Positions 33,150 to 45,029 of a stretch of 64,000 bases of DNA are shown here, one piece after another. Position 1 is the first letter of the stretch, and every line of letters begins with the position of its first letter. The DNA is from Periconia sp. R9002 (lineage: Eukaryota > Ascomycota > Dothideomycetes > Pleosporales > Periconiaceae), in the NCBI GenBank assembly GCA_023627715.1, contig JAMAHW010000072.1, positions 124,001 to 188,000 of the forward strand, read 5' to 3'. Under the pieces are notes generated by a model. It did not search any database and was not told the DNA's origin. It worked only from the letters and a program-made list of their open reading frames with translations. The position numbers and the translations under genes are program-made.

Positions 33150-34706
33150 TTACCTGCCAACTCCACCTTCTCGCACGAACGCTAGATAACAAATCAATAT
33201 CGCAAAACCTACTCCAAGAGCGCTACACCACAGCACCCAAAAGTTGTCCTGTCCGGGCCCATAAGATGTCTGAATACCGAGTATCCCAGCACATACGTTG
33301 AACGGCAGAATCACAGTCGCGAGTACTGTCAGGAACGTCAAACGGTTATTGAGACTTGTGCTGCGTTTTCCCTCAATGACGCTAATTAAAGAAGTAATCA
33401 GTGCGACGGCTTGCGAAATGCGCCGATTGTTTCGCAGAGTAAGATCTTGCACTTGTTTGAAGTCAGCGCGGATGGCTGCTGAAGCTGCGACACCAGAGTG
33501 GTCGCGCGGATCTAGCCAACTGCTGGGCATGTCGCCTTGTACGTGTTGGGTCACCAAAGACTCGTACTTGCGGATCCGACGTCGCATAATCAGAAGCTGG
33601 TTGAGGTATGATTCGAGCGCGCGCATTCCCAGATTTTTCTGCTCGAGTTGCCATTCTATGGTGTTCAAATCACGCTCGAGATAAGCGTTGACTGTAATCC
33701 ATTCGGATGCAATTATGCGATAAAGATCGCGAACCACATTCGCCGGAGATGAGTATTGGCTTGAGTCTGCCCATGCAATCTCGAGATAGTGGATGAAAGA
33801 CTGCATGTACGTCTCGCGGCTATCGACTTCAAGTGTCAGGTTGGGTGTCGGAGTCGTATATGAATTAAAAGGGCGGTATTTCGAGATCTGTCTAACAAGA
33901 TTTTCTTGAGCATATATGAAAGGCGGGTCCAAGAGAATGATGCCTTTTGAAGAATCAGTAAATATCGCTTTTTCACGTAATCTTGACCCGGTATTACCCT
34001 TCTTCCATTTCACACCTGCATCAAACCAGACTGCGGCAGAGTGTCGAGTCATAACTGCAGGCCACAGCACTTGATCTTTATGTATCGGATTATGTGCACC
34101 ACCAATGCGATAAATGTTGGTTGGATTTTTCGTCTTGTCCAGGCGCTCATTGATTATAATCGAAGTACTCGGTAGGGCAGTCGCGCTAGGATGATACTCT
34201 CTGGGCCCTATGAACCTAATATGAACATGCTGTGAATTTTGACGGGTCGATTGAAGACTTGGTAGGTGGTTTTCAACATCCCCAAGCCGATACCATGGAA
34301 GAGTAATGGTCCCGCAGCCAGTTTCTCGGGATTCGGGTGGATTCGCAGGCGTTTTCTGCACTGTATCCAAGTATTCGAGGAAAAATCGCGCGTCGACATT
34401 ACAATATCCGCCAAGTAGTTTTAGGACATTGGGGGAGATATCTTCGACGATGTACAATTCACGATCTTGATTCTTCAAGAGTTGACTCTCGAGATCGGCC
34501 TCTTTCACGAGGGTGCGCTGAGGCTTAGCATTTGGTAAGAAATTCACAACACATATCTGTGCAGCGTTCGTAGACGGTTTGGCGAGAAATGCATCCAAGG
34601 AACGAAATCGAGCATCTTTAGATGATAAAGCGTCGACGAATAGCTGATATGCAGTCGCTTTCTTTGTTTCTGAGAAACGTGGAGTAGGCTTCAAGGAAGA
34701 CGGCAT
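33150..34706 (-). CDS. CorA-like membrane protein, fungal accessory type
   Basis: Intronless frame of 518 residues from ATG 34706. The C-terminus has the CorA/Mg-transporter arrangement. A long helical region (TIEWQLEQKNLGMRALESYL, then QDLTLRNNRRISQAVALITS) leads into one membrane helix (LTFLTVLATVILPFNVCAGILGI), a short loop with TSYG, and a second helix (FWVLWCSALGVGFAILICYLAFV). The GMN signature of true Mg channels is not present after helix 1, as is common in fungal CorA-like proteins of accessory regions. The N-terminal 300 residues show no named domain. Ion transport is therefore unproven. It lies beside the HET gene, a frequent accessory-region pairing. Confidence 0.78.
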   Translation of the reverse strand: MPSSLKPTPRFSETKKATAYQLFVDALSSKDARFRSLDAFLAKPSTNAAQICVVNFLPNAKPQRTLVKEADLESQLLKNQDRELYIVEDISPNVLKLLGGYCNVDARFFLEYLDTVQKTPANPPESRETGCGTITLPWYRLGDVENHLPSLQSTRQNSQHVHIRFIGPREYHPSATALPSTSIIINERLDKTKNPTNIYRIGGAHNPIHKDQVLWPAVMTRHSAAVWFDAGVKWKKGNTGSRLREKAIFTDSSKGIILLDPPFIYAQENLVRQISKYRPFNSYTTPTPNLTLEVDSRETYMQSFIHYLEIAWADSSQYSSPANVVRDLYRIIASEWITVNAYLERDLNTIEWQLEQKNLGMRALESYLNQLLIMRRRIRKYESLVTQHVQGDMPSSWLDPRDHSGVAASAAIRADFKQVQDLTLRNNRRISQAVALITSLISVIEGKRSTSLNNRLTFLTVLATVILPFNVCAGILGIQTSYGPGQDNFWVLWCSALGVGFAILICYLAFVREGGVGR

Positions 34707-36662
34707 AATTTGGCATTTTACTCAGAGGAAGAGTGGAGTTGTTTAGGAGTACCGTAGTATTCAATAAAAGCGTAAGAGAGCGTACGGCGAGGAGGACATA
34801 ATTAGGCTGATTTCAACAGGTGCCCTTTTGCATCAGCCTTTCCACAGTACGATGGCAAAGTGAGCCAAACAAAACTGTCCTTGGATGAAGGCAGCAAATC
34901 AGATATGGTGGCGGGACTTGTCGTTCCTCCATTCACACCTCTCCCCATGACATTCTTTTTGCGAAGGCACGGCCTTCGTATTTGATACGGTCTGATTCGC
35001 CACACAATCACTCAAAAGGGTGCGCTGAAAGCGCACTGCCCCACTCGTGGCCGAACACTCAATCCTTTAAGGCAAAAATTGGGCCTTGGAACCCATTTTG
35101 TATCGCATTCTTTTCATCTGTTTATCCAACATCATATGTTGTCGCTACGCTAATTTTTGTAGGAATGATAACTGGGGATGGCAGTGATGAGTCATGAATA
35201 CCTAATGCTGCGGATTGTTCAACACAGCAAATCACGGAGCTTCGGCTCAGCTTACATGAATTGGAATGCGACACATCCCGGTAAAACACGAAATTGGTCT
35301 CCGATTACAGCTTTCTTTCATCGTGTCTTAGGATCCTACTCTATTTTTGCCGTCGATTATGGGCATCGTATAATCGACCCCAATCTGTTATGGTATCCGT
35401 TAGTCTTTGGAAGGAAAGACTGACTGTTGTGTAACTTCCTCGTGGAGTAAATCCCGATAGCCGGGAAAATGAAAGCTTCCAAGCCGAAAAATAACACCCT
35501 CTGAGACACCTCTTTCTCGCTTTCGTTAGGTATTTGGTCAACAAGCTAGAGTAGAAGAGAATATTAAATATAGAGAACGAAGTAAAGGCAGATATATGTA
35601 GTAGTATTCGCAGATTTGAACTTGGCGCCGGCCCGGGCCGGATGAACGACTTGCATCTCAACGATCGCCTATCCACCCACTAGTGCGAATCATGGAAAAC
35701 ACTTTTAAATCCCCCAATAAAGCTTGATTAGCAATGGCTACAAAAGGAAAAGAGGAAGGAAAACCTTTCTCATCCCCATTTTGTCTCCGTATCTTAGCAT
35801 CTACTCCCTGTTCTGTCTTAGAACATCCGTGAAATGGTTTAGACCGCACATTGAGCATCTTGATAGCTTCCGAGCCACATATGCAGAGATACATATACAC
35901 CAATCGGAAATGAATTGTTCGTTTGTCTCACCTCAGCGACTCAGCGCAGCACCGACGAAAAAGCAAGAGGGATCAGCATTGCTTTCCCTATTTTTTCCGC
36001 TCATTTTCCGACTTTCACGACAACAGCGAAGAAACGTTCAAGGAATTAGCGTCGCTAATCTTGTTGTACGACTTCATAATATCTTGCTGTTTACATAGAT
36101 TGGGACTAACTTTAGACCAATGGTCTTTCTATTTATAGTTTGAGCATAACTACTACCTAAAGCAGTACTAGTTTACATACCCATCCTTGATCTTGTGGGT
36201 CTGTTTCTAGTTCAAAGTCAAACCAAACCAAACCACAAACATACAAAAATTTTCAGATATTCCGACGGCAAGTATTGATTCCCCGGAAACCGTTTCCCGC
36301 CATCCCGCAACTTGATCTCTTTCAACGGCAGCCTAATTGATCAACATTGAACACGTATCTTTGTAGTTTCAATCCCAACCGACCGCCGCAAACCACGTAC
36401 GTAAGCGCACAAAATAGGCTCGGCCGAAGTAGCAATCTAGATGTGCGCCTCCTACTGCATCATCGGAACCGGTTTAGCGCACGCAACGTGAGATTCGGCG
36501 CCGTTGATAACCCCGAGTTTTGTAGTAACTATTTAATGTGCTACCATTTCTGCAACTGCGACTAGTATTTGATGTCACATTAATAACTCAATTGCATCAC
36601 ATCTTGCAAACCACACAGTCTAATTCTTCAACCCCCAAAGCGCCAAGGCCAATCCCACAAAC
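34707..36662. other. Intergenic region
   Basis: About 2 kb divergent between the CorA-like gene and the GFA gene. Frames such as 35178-35423, 35724-36098 and 36347-36565 have no domain features. A GC-rich GGCGCCGGCCCGGGCCGG tract is near 35625. Confidence 0.4.
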
Positions 36663-37149
36663 ATGCCATCTGGATCCTGTTCCTGCGGCGCCATCAAACT
36701 GTCCTTCACCGGTGAACCCATCGCATGTGTTCGTCTCGCTCCCTTATCACTCATTTTTCCTCCTAACACATCTCCCACAGGGTCTATGCCACTGCCTCGA
36801 CTGCCGTAAACTCACTGGCTCGGCCTTCACCGTGAGCTACATCGTACCCCTCGCCAACTTGACCATCACAGGCACCCCCAAAGAGATCCACAAAAGCTCG
36901 GACTCTGGTGCCGAGATCGTGAACTACTTTTGCGGCGACTGTGGGTCCCCATTGTATGGGAAAGGCGCGTTTGGGGATAGAGTGGTGGTGAGGGCTGGGT
37001 GTTTGGACGGGGAAGACGAGCTGGAGAAGGCGGCGCCGCAGTTGGAGTTGTTTAGTGAGAGGCGGGTATCGTGGTTGGGGGCTTGTGAGGGCGCGAAGAG
37101 TGTGAAGGGAATGTGGAAACCTGGACAGGAGGGGGAGGACAGCAAATGA
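36663..37149 (+). CDS. GFA/CENP-V family zinc protein (glutathione-dependent formaldehyde-activating-like), two exons
   Basis: Exons 36663-36728 and 36781-37149 join to 144 residues. Zinc-binding cysteines follow the GFA pattern: CSCGAIKLSF at the start, CHCLDCRKLTGSAF after the splice, and FCGDCGSPLY in the middle. The conserved VRAGCLD and a C-terminal W-x-x-G-like segment follow. The splice after GCATGT restores IACGLCHCLDC. Most fungal members have no proven formaldehyde activity, so the substrate is unknown. Cytosolic, no signal peptide. Confidence 0.9.
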
Positions 37150-37709
37150 TGAGCGAAAAACTCTTTTGGTGGGAAAGACGTTTACCGTGTCTCCCTGGGA
37201 AACATACTCATAGCGAGTAAACAGTACAGTGCTACTGATAACCAGCAAGAATCAATGCTACATCAGCGTGACAAATTCGCAGCTCCCCCGAAAAGCTTAC
37301 AAATAAGCAGTAGATGACGTTCTTACCCTGGATCTCAGCTATATAGCTACTGTGTAACGGAACCTCGTATTAAGTGTATTGGCAGTTCGACGCCGGGCAG
37401 ATTCCAACTGTGTAAGACATTTCAATGGATATTTACGACAGCATTGGCTTATTAATAGCTCATCACTTCTTTATTGTTGTATGTATCACCATCCCGACAT
37501 TGATCATAAAAAGGTGTCAGCTGAGGATCTTCACTGACTGCTAATGACCATGATTTTGTTAAAGACCGATGTGTCATTCTTTGTAATTCTCTATAATTAT
37601 AGTAATTGGAGTTTGTGAATTTGCTATACTTAAAGCCATCACTCGCATTAGAAGAATAAAATTGCAAAGAAACGTGCCTCGCGCCATGGATTCAATAAAC
37701 AAACAACGA
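37150..37709. other. Convergent intergenic region
   Basis: About 560 bp, AT-rich, with no recognisable gene. Confidence 0.4.
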
Positions 37710-38600
37710 TCAGGAAGCAGCACCCGGTTTCGAGGCACCCGACTTTGAGGCACCCGATTTTGCAGGACCACTTCCCGCCTTCCTGTCCCTCTTCGCCCAA
37801 TACTGATACTTCGACTTGACCCTGGGACCCACCTTCACCCTCTCCTCCTGTGGCAACACCTCCTTCCTCTTCGCAAAGAACATATCCGTCCGCAGCGTTA
37901 GCTTCAGTCCCGCCTGGACCTCCTGCCCGGAATGCAACAACCCCTTATGCTGGAAAATCAACACGCGACCAAACTTGGGAGCAACATGAACATCAAGCTC
38001 CCGCTTCATCTCTATATGATGAAAGCTCGTCGCGCCGCCGATCAATGGATTCGTGTCGTCGGCTTCGTTGAGATACAAATGCAGAGTAAACATGGTGCGC
38101 TCAGTTCCATCGGGGCGCTCGTAAGCGCCGTCTTCGTGCTCTTTGAAGTACTCCCCCGGGCCGTACCGCAGGAACCGCATACGCTCGTTCAGGCAGGTGA
38201 AGTCCCAAATCTCTCCGAATTGAACGGGTCGGTTGCCCATGACCATGGGCTGGTTGGAAATAGTTTGGAGTTCGGGGACGTGCGGTTGCACGCGGCTCCA
38301 TATGCGGTTCACGACCTCGCGGTTGTCCCACATGATGCGGTCGCCTTTGCGCACGTGGGTCGCGAGGCGCATGCCATCGCGGCCGCCGCGGAGCAGCGCT
38401 TGATCCCATTTTCCGTTGTTGCTGGCTTCTGCTGCGGAGACGAGCTGGGCGCATTCCGCGGGTGTGAGCACGTTGTCGAGGACGACTGCGTAAGCGTTGG
38501 CGTATTCTGGGAGTGTGGTTTGGGACCAGTTTATGCGGGATTTTGTGACTTCTGGCCCGGGTTGGGCCAAAAAGGAGGAGGGGAGGCCGTGGAGAGACAT
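37710..38600 (-). CDS. 2-oxoglutarate/Fe(II) oxygenase (prolyl 4-hydroxylase-like)
   Basis: Intronless, 296 residues, ATG at 38600. The jelly-roll oxygenase motifs are clear: RFLRYGPGEYFKEHEDGAY carries the iron ligands His155 and Asp157, LLHSGQEV carries His223, and LKLTLRTDMFF carries Arg237 for 2-oxoglutarate. LDNVLTPAECAQLVSAAE is the usual N-terminal P4H-like stretch. It would hydroxylate a protein or small molecule using oxygen and 2-oxoglutarate. The C-terminus is a low-complexity tail with SGASK repeats and basic residues. No signal peptide, so cytosolic or nuclear action is likelier than ER. Confidence 0.9.
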   Translation of the reverse strand: MSLHGLPSSFLAQPGPEVTKSRINWSQTTLPEYANAYAVVLDNVLTPAECAQLVSAAEASNNGKWDQALLRGGRDGMRLATHVRKGDRIMWDNREVVNRIWSRVQPHVPELQTISNQPMVMGNRPVQFGEIWDFTCLNERMRFLRYGPGEYFKEHEDGAYERPDGTERTMFTLHLYLNEADDTNPLIGGATSFHHIEMKRELDVHVAPKFGRVLIFQHKGLLHSGQEVQAGLKLTLRTDMFFAKRKEVLPQEERVKVGPRVKSKYQYWAKRDRKAGSGPAKSGASKSGASKPGAAS

Positions 38601-39603
38601 TGTGTCCGTGGATTTAAAAACTTGGGACCAAGTGTTTGCAATGACGTTGTGAGAAGTGCGTAAGGTGTATGTATAAGGAAGTGCGATGAGTGTATGAGGT
38701 GTGTCTAGTCATTGGATTGGTACAAGTCAATTTATTTGGGATTGTGATTGTTGCGTTACTGAGTATTGCTGCGTCCCAAAGGTCAAATTACATATACTTG
38801 ATTGAGAGACGTTTGTATTTTTTGACTCATAGTATTTGAGGGCGCAAGGGCTGCGGCGCAGTGTAAGAGCATGGGGGATCTAACTTGATCAGGAAATGTC
38901 GCACGAGTGAAAAAGGCAGTGTGGTTGGCCTAACATCTTCTTACCTTCAACATGATCTTGCACTGCCATAGTGTGGCCTTGAATCACGCGATTAGCGTAC
39001 AACGATAGCCTCGGTTGCGTAAAATACCGCTTCTTTGATGTGAAATTGCATAATCAAAAACTCGTTGTTTTGGTGGACTGTATCCCTATGTATTAGCAGC
39101 TACATTAGATGAAGATTTTTTAAGTATAAAGGAAACACTGTCTCTGGATTTTGTTCCTTTCGAGAGTTCATCCACGCATAGGTTGAGCTAAACCTGCGCG
39201 TTGTAAGCAAACATAAGTCTTCTTACAGACAATATCGCCGTACATAGCAAACTGTAACCAGCCGGTACAATTCGAAGTGAGATGAAACTGTCGTCTGCCT
39301 GTGACCAATCTTTTAATTGGCAAGATTTAGCAAGTGTCTATGTCTTCCAGAAAGATTGATCGGATCATTCATAGTATTAACCAAAGGTAGACGAAACCGC
39401 AGGAAGAGTCTGTGGCTAGGATATGCCCACAAGTAAATCAATGTTACAATCATTTCATAACATACGAAGCATATTTGACATATAATTATAAGTAATGTAT
39501 TTCAGAGAAAATGGTCTAATGTATAATGTAAATAATGTGAAGAAAAAGAAAACCACCACACCTTCATACAGTCGCATCCCCGCAGACTCGGCCGTTTCGT
39601 TGA
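38601..39603. other. Intergenic region
   Basis: About 1 kb between two minus-strand genes; AT-rich with no recognisable gene. Confidence 0.4.
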
Positions 39604-40827
39604 CTAAAAAGTGTAAGTCGTAAGGACCGCCCTGTGATCACTAGTCCACTCATTATTCTCGTAATCTGGTGAAGGCTTTGGCTTCCCGGCGACCTTCGTC
39701 CACGAAGATTGCACCTTCAAATCGCCCTTGTGGTAGATGAAATCAATACGGTCCTGCGGCTCGTCCTTCTTCTCGTCCTCATTGCGCAGATCGATGGGTG
39801 ACCAGGTGTTTCCATCTTCTTTCGCAGGATCCTTATGAATGGAACGGTAGGAGTCTGTGAGCCCAGCGCCAGTCGGCCCAGCGCCAGTCATTGCTTTGGA
39901 AGTCGGCCACTGGAAGGTAGCGCCGCAATGTTTGCTCTTAGTGGAGTCGACCCAGTCGAGATGCGATGGAGCGTTGAAGTCGCCGACGAGGATGAAGGGC
40001 TTCTTTTCCTTCCTCTGGTCTTCCGTTGATTTCAGGATATCGGCCATCTCCTGCACGCGGCCTGACTTTTTCTCCGCCTCCATAACCTTGTCTCCTTTCT
40101 GCTTCTTAAAGCAAAATTCGTAGGGGCCGTAGTAGTCCGCGGTGGTGTGCAGAGACCAGAAGTTCATCTCGTTCGTGCCGTTTACGTTGATAACAACACC
40201 GTTGGAGCGCTTCATGATTCTCTTATGGTTCTTGGTGATGGGGTGGCGCGAGATGATGCCAGTAGTGTCTTGGCCATTGTCCTGCGCCCAGTTCCAGCCC
40301 AGCGCCTCACCTAGACGTTTCGCATGGTTGCCAGATGCTTCTTGGAGACCGACGATATCGGCGCCAGAGTCAGTGATAAACTTGACTTGCTTTTTGTGGT
40401 AGTCTTTGACTTTGGTTCCGCCGTTCCAGAGGTTATATGTCAACACGGCGAGTTCGTCTGTGTTTTTCACGTTGGATTTGGGTCTGAATTTGATGGGTTT
40501 GGCAAGGTGCTTGTAGCCATTGTCGGCGAGGAAGAATGCTTTGAACTCCCCCGATGCGCGGACCGGCGCATCGATCTCCACCGAGCCTTTGCCCTTGGGT
40601 GCGTATGTCCATCTCAGCGCGGGAACGCCTTTCTTCTCATCATCTGGTCCGCCAGTGGTATGGTAAATACCAATCCAGTTCTTCTCCTTTGCGCTGTCGG
40701 TGGAGTAGGTGAATTTGTATTTATTCGCATCGCCGGAGAAGGACAGTTTGCCGTCTGCATCGGCGACGACGAAACTAGACAAGGCCGTCAAAAGTGTGAA
40801 AGGAATGACTGTTAAGAAAAAACGCAT
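39604..40827 (-). CDS. Secreted endonuclease/exonuclease/phosphatase family protein
   Basis: ATG at 40827 was chosen because it begins a signal peptide (MRFFLTVIPFTLLTALSSFV, then VADADGK); the frame is open further upstream only from GTG. The 407-residue product has an N-terminal beta-rich region, then the EEP fold: LAVLTYNLWNGG, DIVGLQEASGNHAKRLGEAL with the metal-binding Glu, FWSLHTTA, FILVGDFNAPSHLDW with the catalytic Asp and Asn, DRIDFIYHKG, and WTSDHRAVL with the catalytic His. The family includes DNase I-like nucleases, sphingomyelinases and inositol phosphatases; which reaction applies cannot be told. Secretion fits a nutritional or host-directed role. Confidence 0.9.
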   Translation of the reverse strand: MRFFLTVIPFTLLTALSSFVVADADGKLSFSGDANKYKFTYSTDSAKEKNWIGIYHTTGGPDDEKKGVPALRWTYAPKGKGSVEIDAPVRASGEFKAFFLADNGYKHLAKPIKFRPKSNVKNTDELAVLTYNLWNGGTKVKDYHKKQVKFITDSGADIVGLQEASGNHAKRLGEALGWNWAQDNGQDTTGIISRHPITKNHKRIMKRSNGVVINVNGTNEMNFWSLHTTADYYGPYEFCFKKQKGDKVMEAEKKSGRVQEMADILKSTEDQRKEKKPFILVGDFNAPSHLDWVDSTKSKHCGATFQWPTSKAMTGAGPTGAGLTDSYRSIHKDPAKEDGNTWSPIDLRNEDEKKDEPQDRIDFIYHKGDLKVQSSWTKVAGKPKPSPDYENNEWTSDHRAVLTTYTF

Positions 40828-41887
40828 GATGAAGAAAGAAAAAGGAGTGTGAAGTCGTTCGAAATGATGGAATAGATGAAGTGAACATGAGTACGAGGTG
40901 TTACGAGGGGTATTAGAGCTGGTATATGTACTCGTATAAGTCGCGAATGTCGCTGCTTCCCTATTTAGACAAAGAAATAGGCGAACAGCAATTTCGTTGA
41001 GGGTTTCTAAAAATTGGAGCGTGTTACCTTTAGGAGAAATATCAATGTTACTTGGCACGGACTGGTGCAGCCAGTGGCCCAGTCAGGGCCCCTACCGGGG
41101 CTGACTTGTCAAATAAGACGCTAGAACACCTATTAGGCTCCCTACCGCCATCACATTTTTTACTACTTTGGGACTGACACCGGCTGAGCTGAATGAGCTT
41201 CCTGTGTAAGAAATCTGGGAAATACCCAGCCCGCCGCATGGATTGGAAGCTTGATATCTTAGTTTCGGACATTTAGAGAGACCTCGGCATGTTTCTCGCT
41301 ACAGGCGAGCTGCAGATTTTATTTTTGTGGAATCCTGGCTCATTCTCATTTACTCTGAAATCAAAGTAGATAAAAAGACGCTGCACCCTCAAAACCGATC
41401 CGTAGTTGGAGTCCTAAGTGAAAACCAGCTGTGCTAGCGGCCCCTCAATGCACACTGACAAAACCGACTATTCTACTACAGAATCCCATGTGAATCGCAG
41501 CGACTTCTGAACATTTGTTTCTCAGCCCAACTTCATTCATGTTTCGACGTAATATGTACCGGCTAAAACTTGAGCTGCTTCCTTATGTAAAGGCCCCATC
41601 CCGGCTCAACTCCCGAGCCCCCACCTAATATCAACATCCTACACACAACCGTACAACTGGGTACAGTGCCACATTCTCAACAAATGCATCCAATAGAGAG
41701 CTAGAGAGGTATCTCCCATAATATACATGAAGTGGAGACTGAAATTCAAAAATGCATGTCTTCGTCGATATCGAAATCAACACTGTGACTTCAAACAAGA
41801 GCACTTTATAGCCTTCCCATAAAAACTGCGACAGAAAGAAACCCAAAGCCTCGAAAAGCAGCATCCAAAAACACAACCTCCCCCAAA
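40828..41887. other. Divergent intergenic region
   Basis: About 1.1 kb between the EEP gene and DUF1996 gene A. Nothing recognised. Confidence 0.4.
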
Positions 41888-43152
41888 ATGCTCCTCCCTC
41901 TCTTCACGCTCCTAGCAGCATCCACAGCGAGCCAATTCGTCCGCCCACCCATGCTCCGCTTCGAATGCTCGCAACTCGTCATCGACCGACTCGACCCGCT
42001 CGTAAACCCAGGAACAACGCCCTCACCACATCTCCACCAAATCGTAGGCGGCAACTCCTTCCAAGCCGACATGAGACACCCAGCCCACGACCTCCCGTCC
42101 GCCTCGACCTGCACGTCCTGCACCTTCTCCGAAGACTTCTCCAACTACTGGACCGCAGTGCTCTACTTCCGCGCGCGCAACGGCACGTACAAGCGCGTGC
42201 CGCAATCCCCGAGCGAGGGCCTCAAAGGCACCGGCGGTATCACAGTCTACTACATACCCGACACGAAGAACGTCACGCGCGTGACGGCGTTCCGCCCGGG
42301 GTTCCGCATGCTCGTCGGCAACGCAATGGCGACGTCTCCTCAGGAACCCCGCAAAGTCTGCCATCGATGCATGCCCACTTCGGGCGATAACTCGTGGCTC
42401 AACTGCGCGGATCCGGATACTCAGACTTTGCCTAAGGACTTCTGCGTCGGGGGGATGCGCTCGGTGATTACGTTTCCTACGTGCTGGGATGGCGTGAATT
42501 TGGATAGTCCGGATCATCAGAGCCATGTTGCGTACGCGGTGGGAGCGGGTCCGACTGATAGCGGACCTACGGGGACGTGTCCGGAGAGTCATCCTGTGGT
42601 GATTCCGCAGGTTATGTATGAGGTTATTTGGGATGTATGTATACCATTATTTACCTCAACTTCAATACCCGACGTTTCGAGAATGCGTACGGAGTGGAAA
42701 TGGAAGACTGACGTTGCGGAAATACAGACACACCTCTTCAACGACAAGAATCTCTGGCCCGAAGACGGCTCGCAGCCGTTCGTATGGAGCACAGGTGATT
42801 CGTACGTTTCCCTCATCCCCCTCCTCACAATTTCAAGACTCGCCATTCAGCATTCCACTAACCATGAGATCAAAGACACGGATACGGCCAGCACGGCGAC
42901 TACGTGTTCGGCTGGAAGAACGACACCTTGCAACGCGCCATGGACTCCCGCTGCGACGGCAATGTTTGCAAGGAGTTGAAAGTCCAGAGCGCCGAGGACG
43001 CTATGCGGTGTACGAAGGCGAGGACGGTAGTGGAGGATATTGATGAGTGTAAGTTTTACTTTTTCTCCGTTGGGTTGGTTGAACTGTAGGATGGTGACTG
43101 ATTATCCTGTTTAGGGTTGACTGAACTTCCTGGTAACCGCACGGTGTATTGA
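41888..43152 (+). CDS. Secreted DUF1996 protein A, four exons
   Basis: Exons 41888-42634, 42728-42801, 42876-43048 and 43115-43152 join to 343 residues. It begins with a signal peptide (MLLPLFTLLAASTASQF). DUF1996 features follow: RLDPLVNPGTTPSPHLHQIV, CTSCTFSEDFSNYWTAVLYF, FRPGFRMLVGNA, FPTCWDGVNLDSPDHQSHVA, PVVIPQVMYEVIWD, FVWSTGDSHGYGQHGDYVFG and a C-terminal WLTELPG. Paired cysteines suggest disulfides. Members are secreted or cell-wall proteins of unknown biochemical function. It is convergent with a paralogue at 43775-45029, 623 bp apart, and is the intact member of the pair. Confidence 0.92.
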
Positions 43153-43774
43153 GATTGCAGTTGGTGTAGTGCGGGAGTGATTGGGGTTGTTTTGCGTGGG
43201 AGGTGCGAGATATAGAGTGATGCTGTGCAAGAATGAACGCACGCGTATATTCATTTAAGAGATAATCGACAGCGTACCATTCGTCCTTGGTCATAATTAT
43301 GAGAAGATGCATACATAAGACTTCTCGTTCGTGCTCAACCCGACTATTTCTTAAACAACATGTACGAATGAAGTAATCATGCATAAGAAACAGCACCAAT
43401 ACAAAGGGTAATCAAGCATGGAAAGAATCACGCTATTGATAAATTTTCAAGATCGCTATGCAAAGCCTCGAATAATTTATAACAGGGGGAGAGAGGAGCG
43501 TGGGGCGTGTAAGATTAATGATGTTTTGCCTTTTTGATGGAAATAAAGATGGAAGGTTTTGAAAGAGGAGTACGTGCTGCGTGATAATGAGTGGGAAACA
43601 TATTGGTGAGTATAATTCAGCAAGACATGGCATTCAAAACCTGTGATTTAGGTACCTTGCTACTTTGCATATCTGTATTCAGCGTTTGGGAGAAAAAAAA
43701 AAGACTCCTGCTGCACAACATAACCGCAAAACAAAACCCAATTTCAAAACTCAAAGACCTACTACCTGTCTCTC
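43153..43774. other. Convergent intergenic region between the DUF1996 paralogues
   Basis: About 620 bp with no recognisable gene. Confidence 0.4.
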
Positions 43775-45029
43775 CTAAGGCATAAACCCACCGGGAAGTG
43801 CCGTAAGCCCTATACGTAAACGTCAGCCATCAACTCACATCACAAGGGAGGGGAAGCGCAAAGCAAAAAAAACTCACAACTATCATAATCCTCCCCCACC
43901 ATATCCTTAACCGTACACTTATTCTGCGCCGCAATATTCTGCGTCTTCAGCGTCGGGGCCGTAACATACGTATGCCCATCCAGATGCTTCTACAACGAAT
44001 CATCCTTCCACCCAAACAAATAATCCGCATGCGTCGAGTACCCCGTCTTATCCCCACTCGACCACACAAACGGCTGACTCCCATCGGCGGGCCAATCCGC
44101 AGGATTATTAAACTGTTTCGTATCCCAGACGGTTTCGAGGAGGATTTGCGGGAGGCGGACGGGGTGTGTGGAAGGACATGGGCCGCCGGACTCGAAGGTC
44201 CCTGTTTCCGGGTACGAAACGTGGTCCTGGTGGTTCGGGGAGTCGAGGTTGACGCCGTCCCAGCACGTCGGGAAGCGGTGGTTGATCATGATGCCGACGG
44301 GGCAGGGTTTGGTTGGGAAGTTGAGGGACTCGGGCGCGCGCGTGCCTTCGTTTTGCATGCATGTGTAGGTGAGTTGGCGATTGGTGGCGATGGATTCGTT
44401 GCGCTCGCGGTAGTTGACGTTGCCGGCGAGCATACGGAAACCGGGTTTGAAGGCTGTTACGGAGGATTTTTGCGCGGTGTCAAAGAGTGCGTCCGACATG
44501 TAGTAGACGACCATGCCGCCTTGGGTGCCTTCCATGCCTTGTTGCGCGCGTTGCGGGACGCGCTTGTAGGTTCCGTTGCGGGCTTTGAAGAAGAGGACTG
44601 CGGTCCAGTAGCTGTGGGTGGGGGTTAGGTGGGTGGAGATGGGATAGATGGGTTTTTGAGGGTGGAAAACTTACTTTGAGAAATCCTCAGTGAACTGACA
44701 ACTCGTGCACGTCGATTGCTTGACTAAATCATGCTTCCCGATATCCATGGAGATGTTGAACGAGTTCTGGCACGAACCTTGCGTAAGCACACGTACATGT
44801 TCGAATCTCTTCCTCCGCGCGTGCCAAAGGGAAAGGAAGTGCAATAGGATGAGTATCTTACGCCTCCAATGATCTGATGCAGATGCGGCGAGGGGCTCTG
44901 GCCATTGTTGACGAGCGGGTCGAGACGCTGGATCGACGACTTTGCGCATCCAAAGCGGAGAAGCGCGGTGGAGGGCGTGAAGAGAGTGGCTAGGACGCCA
45001 ATACTGTGTGTGAGAGTTGCTGACTTCAT
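43775..45029 (-). pseudogene. DUF1996 paralogue B with in-frame TAG
   Basis: Exons 45029-44862, 44766-44675, 44611-43878 and 43809-43775 form a continuous frame of 343 codons with normal splice sites and a natural final stop. It matches paralogue A (RLDPLVNNGQSPSPHLHQII, FPTCWDGVNLDSPNHQDHVS, FVWSSGDKTGYSTHADYLFG, final WLTALPGG). Codon 294 is TAG (43992-43990), directly after GWKDDSL; paralogue A has Gln (CAA) in the aligned GWKNDTLQ. Translation would stop there and lose about 49 residues including a conserved cysteine. The exons after the stop show no further damage. Either the gene was broken recently, or a shortened product is made; a sequencing error is also possible. Confidence 0.85.
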
